Below are positions 62,409 to 64,000 of a stretch of DNA of 64,000 nucleotides, one piece after another. Both the position numbers and the translations under genes were made by a program. The first letter of the stretch is position 1; each line of letters starts with the position of its first letter. Origin of the DNA: Onishia taeanensis (lineage in GTDB: Bacteria > Pseudomonadota > Gammaproteobacteria > Pseudomonadales > Halomonadaceae); NCBI RefSeq assembly GCF_013349955.1, contig NZ_JABVXC010000013.1:62001-126000 (forward strand), in the 5' to 3' direction. The notes beneath the pieces are model-generated. The model was not told where the DNA came from. It saw only the letters and a list, made by a program, of their open reading frames with translations, and did not search any database.

Positions 62409-63599
62409 ATGACTACTCCTTCCTCGCCCCCACCTCGCGGGGAGACGCCACCGTTCTGGCGTGACCCCGCCAAGCGGGCGCTACTCTTTCAGGCGTTGAT
62501 GCTCGCCGCGCTGTTTGCGGTGATTGGCTTCATCGTCAGCAATACCCTCGAGAATCTGGACGCTCGGGGGATCACTACCGGTTTCGGCTTTCTCAATGAC
62601 ACCGCCGGCTTCGGTATCGTCCAGAGCCTGATCGACTACACGCCGCAGAGCAGCTATGGCCGCACCTTCATGGTCGGCTTGCTGAACACTCTGCTGGTCT
62701 CGGCCCTCGGCATCTTCGCGGCCACTGTCATCGGCTTTCTAATGGGCATCGCCCGTCTGTCGCCCAATTGGCTGATCGCCAGAATTGCCGGCGCCTACGT
62801 CGAGATCTTTCGCAACATTCCGCTGCTGCTGCAGATTTTCTTCTGGTACTTCGCCGTATTGCGCAGCTTGCCGTCGCCGCGCCAGAGCATGAGCCTCGGC
62901 GAGGCCGTGTTCCTCAACATCCGTGGTCTGGTGGTTCCCGCGCCAGTGGGTGGGGCGGGCTTCGGGTGGACGCTGGTGGCGCTGGCCGTGGCCGTGATCG
63001 CGGCCATCGTGCTGGTGCGCTGGAACCGCCGCCGCCAGGAGGCAACCGGGGATCGGCTGCCTGCCGGGTGGATCAGTGCCGGGATGATTGTCGCTCTGCC
63101 TGCCTTGGTGTTCGTCGTCAGCGGCATGCCGCTGACCTGGGATATTCCCAAGCTTGGTGGCTTCAACTTCTCGGGCGGCATCACGGTGCTGCCGGAGCTG
63201 CTGGCACTTTGGCTGGCGCTGTCGATCTACACCGGCGCCTTCATCGCAGAGATCGTGCGCTCGGGCATCCAGGCCGTATCCAAGGGGCAGACCGAGGCGT
63301 CGCGGGCGCTATCGCTCTCCGGTGGCATGACCCTGCGGCTGGTGGTGATTCCCCAGGCGATGCGGGTGATCATCCCGCCGCTGACCAGCCAGTACCTCAA
63401 CCTGATCAAGAACTCGTCACTGGCCACTGCCATCGGTTACCCGGACCTGGTATCCGTTTTTGCCGGTACCACGCTCAATCAGACCGGGCAGGCCATCGAG
63501 GTGATCATGATGACCATGGCGGTCTATCTGACGCTGAGTCTTCTGGTATCGATGTTCATGAACTGGTTCAACGCGCGCATGGCGCTGGTGGAGCGATAA
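62409..63599 (+). CDS. aapQ: general L-amino-acid ABC transporter permease AapQ
   Basis: The 396-residue permease with about eight helices has the AapQ/BztB features: TGFGFLNDTAGFGIVQSLID, YVEIFRNIPLLLQIFFWYFA, a periplasmic insert (about 150-270) and the EAA loop TEASRALSLSGGMTLRLVVI, followed by PQAMRVIIPPLTSQYLNLIK. The aapM GTG begins immediately after its stop. Confidence 0.95.
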   Translation: MTTPSSPPPRGETPPFWRDPAKRALLFQALMLAALFAVIGFIVSNTLENLDARGITTGFGFLNDTAGFGIVQSLIDYTPQSSYGRTFMVGLLNTLLVSALGIFAATVIGFLMGIARLSPNWLIARIAGAYVEIFRNIPLLLQIFFWYFAVLRSLPSPRQSMSLGEAVFLNIRGLVVPAPVGGAGFGWTLVALAVAVIAAIVLVRWNRRRQEATGDRLPAGWISAGMIVALPALVFVVSGMPLTWDIPKLGGFNFSGGITVLPELLALWLALSIYTGAFIAEIVRSGIQAVSKGQTEASRALSLSGGMTLRLVVIPQAMRVIIPPLTSQYLNLIKNSSLATAIGYPDLVSVFAGTTLNQTGQAIEVIMMTMAVYLTLSLLVSMFMNWFNARMALVER

Positions 63600-64000
63600 G
63601 TGAGCAAACTGACCTTAAATACGACGCCGGTGGATGCCCGCCCCGCTCCCAAGCGCAGCATCGGTGCCATCGCCTGGCTGCGTGCCAATCTCTTCCAGGG
63701 CCCGATCAACAGCGTACTCTCGCTGCTGGCGATCTGGGCGCTGATCGCGGGGCTCACGCCGCTGATCCAGTGGGCGATCATCGACGCCGACTGGATCGGC
63801 ACCAGCCGCGAGGCCTGCAGCTCCGGCGGCGCCTGCTGGGTGTTCATCTCGGCCCGCTTCGAGCAGTTCATCTATGGTTTCTACCCCAGTGAGCTGCGCT
63901 GGCGGGTCAATCTCACCTTCGTGCTGTTTGCGGTGATGATCGCCTGGCTGGCGCTGCCTCGCCTGCCGGCCAAGAAGCTGGCGGCGGTGTTGACCCTGGT
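63600..64000 (+). CDS. aapM: general L-amino-acid ABC transporter permease AapM (5' part)
   Basis: The frame begins with a GTG directly after the aapQ TAA and runs off the window after about 133 residues. It contains SIGAIAWLRANLFQGPINSV, LLAIWALIAGLTPLIQWAII, EACSSGGACWVFISARFEQF and IYGFYPSELRWRVNLTFVLF, the typical AapM N-terminal half. The aapP ATPase is expected downstream, outside the window. Confidence 0.93.
   Translation, partial: MSKLTLNTTPVDARPAPKRSIGAIAWLRANLFQGPINSVLSLLAIWALIAGLTPLIQWAIIDADWIGTSREACSSGGACWVFISARFEQFIYGFYPSELRWRVNLTFVLFAVMIAWLALPRLPAKKLAAVLTL

Overview
The window looks like ordinary chromosome from a GC-rich, halophilic gammaproteobacterium, most likely Halomonas or a close relative (inferred from protein similarity and gene order; no rRNA is present to confirm it). 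Several gene orders are classic for the gammaproteobacterial/pseudomonad core: fthC-6S RNA-zapA facing ygfB-pepP-ubiH-ubiI; ctpA-envC-gpmI facing rhodanese-secB; gshB-tonB-yqgE-ruvX; rpiA facing ilvA; xseB-ispA-dxs. No tRNA, rRNA, CRISPR array, prophage or insertion sequence was seen.

Layout. 1-213: 5' end of glyQ. 331-10038: a lipopolysaccharide inner-core locus (hldD, waaF, three further glycosyltransferases, Kdo kinase kdkA, OpsX-type heptosyltransferase, hldE, waaA). It makes ADP-heptose, adds and phosphorylates Kdo and builds the heptose core. 10047-12433: rpiA and ilvA. 12434-13103: a 31-residue membrane peptide with its own promoter and a very strong terminator. 13104-19072: fthC, 6S RNA, zapA, ygfB, pepP and the two ubiquinone hydroxylases. 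19254-24908: ctpA, envC, gpmI, a rhodanese and secB. 24936-29632: rsmE, cvfB, gshB, a TonB-like protein, yqgE and ruvX. 29701-33966: a homocysteine methyltransferase with a MetR-like operator, a PAS-GAF-GGDEF diguanylate cyclase, and pyrB.

34110-46667 is the main accessory block, a purine/ureide catabolism island. It holds an IclR regulator, uraD, uraH, membrane urate oxidase puuD, allantoinase puuE, a polar-amino-acid-type ABC importer, an RpiR/SIS regulator, allE, allA, a D-serine-deaminase-like enzyme and a xanthine/uracil permease. Together they take xanthine or urate towards ureidoglycolate, glyoxylate and urea. Allantoate amidohydrolase and xanthine dehydrogenase are not in the window. 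The embedded ABC importer is the best candidate for an undescribed ureide transporter.

46956-64000 is mostly core metabolism: trhO, serA, xseB-ispA-dxs, djlA, trhA, ribA, hemE, a VanZ-like protein, speE and the start of an aap general amino-acid ABC operon. Two oddities sit inside it. One is a tandem duplication of a complete small cassette (palindromic operator, ribosome site, 94-residue exported protein, terminator) at 53213-54183. The other is a Fic-family protein whose catalytic and inhibitory motifs are both degenerate (55513-56754). Short tandem repeats of 9-15 bp recur at gene ends and in intergenic DNA throughout the window.
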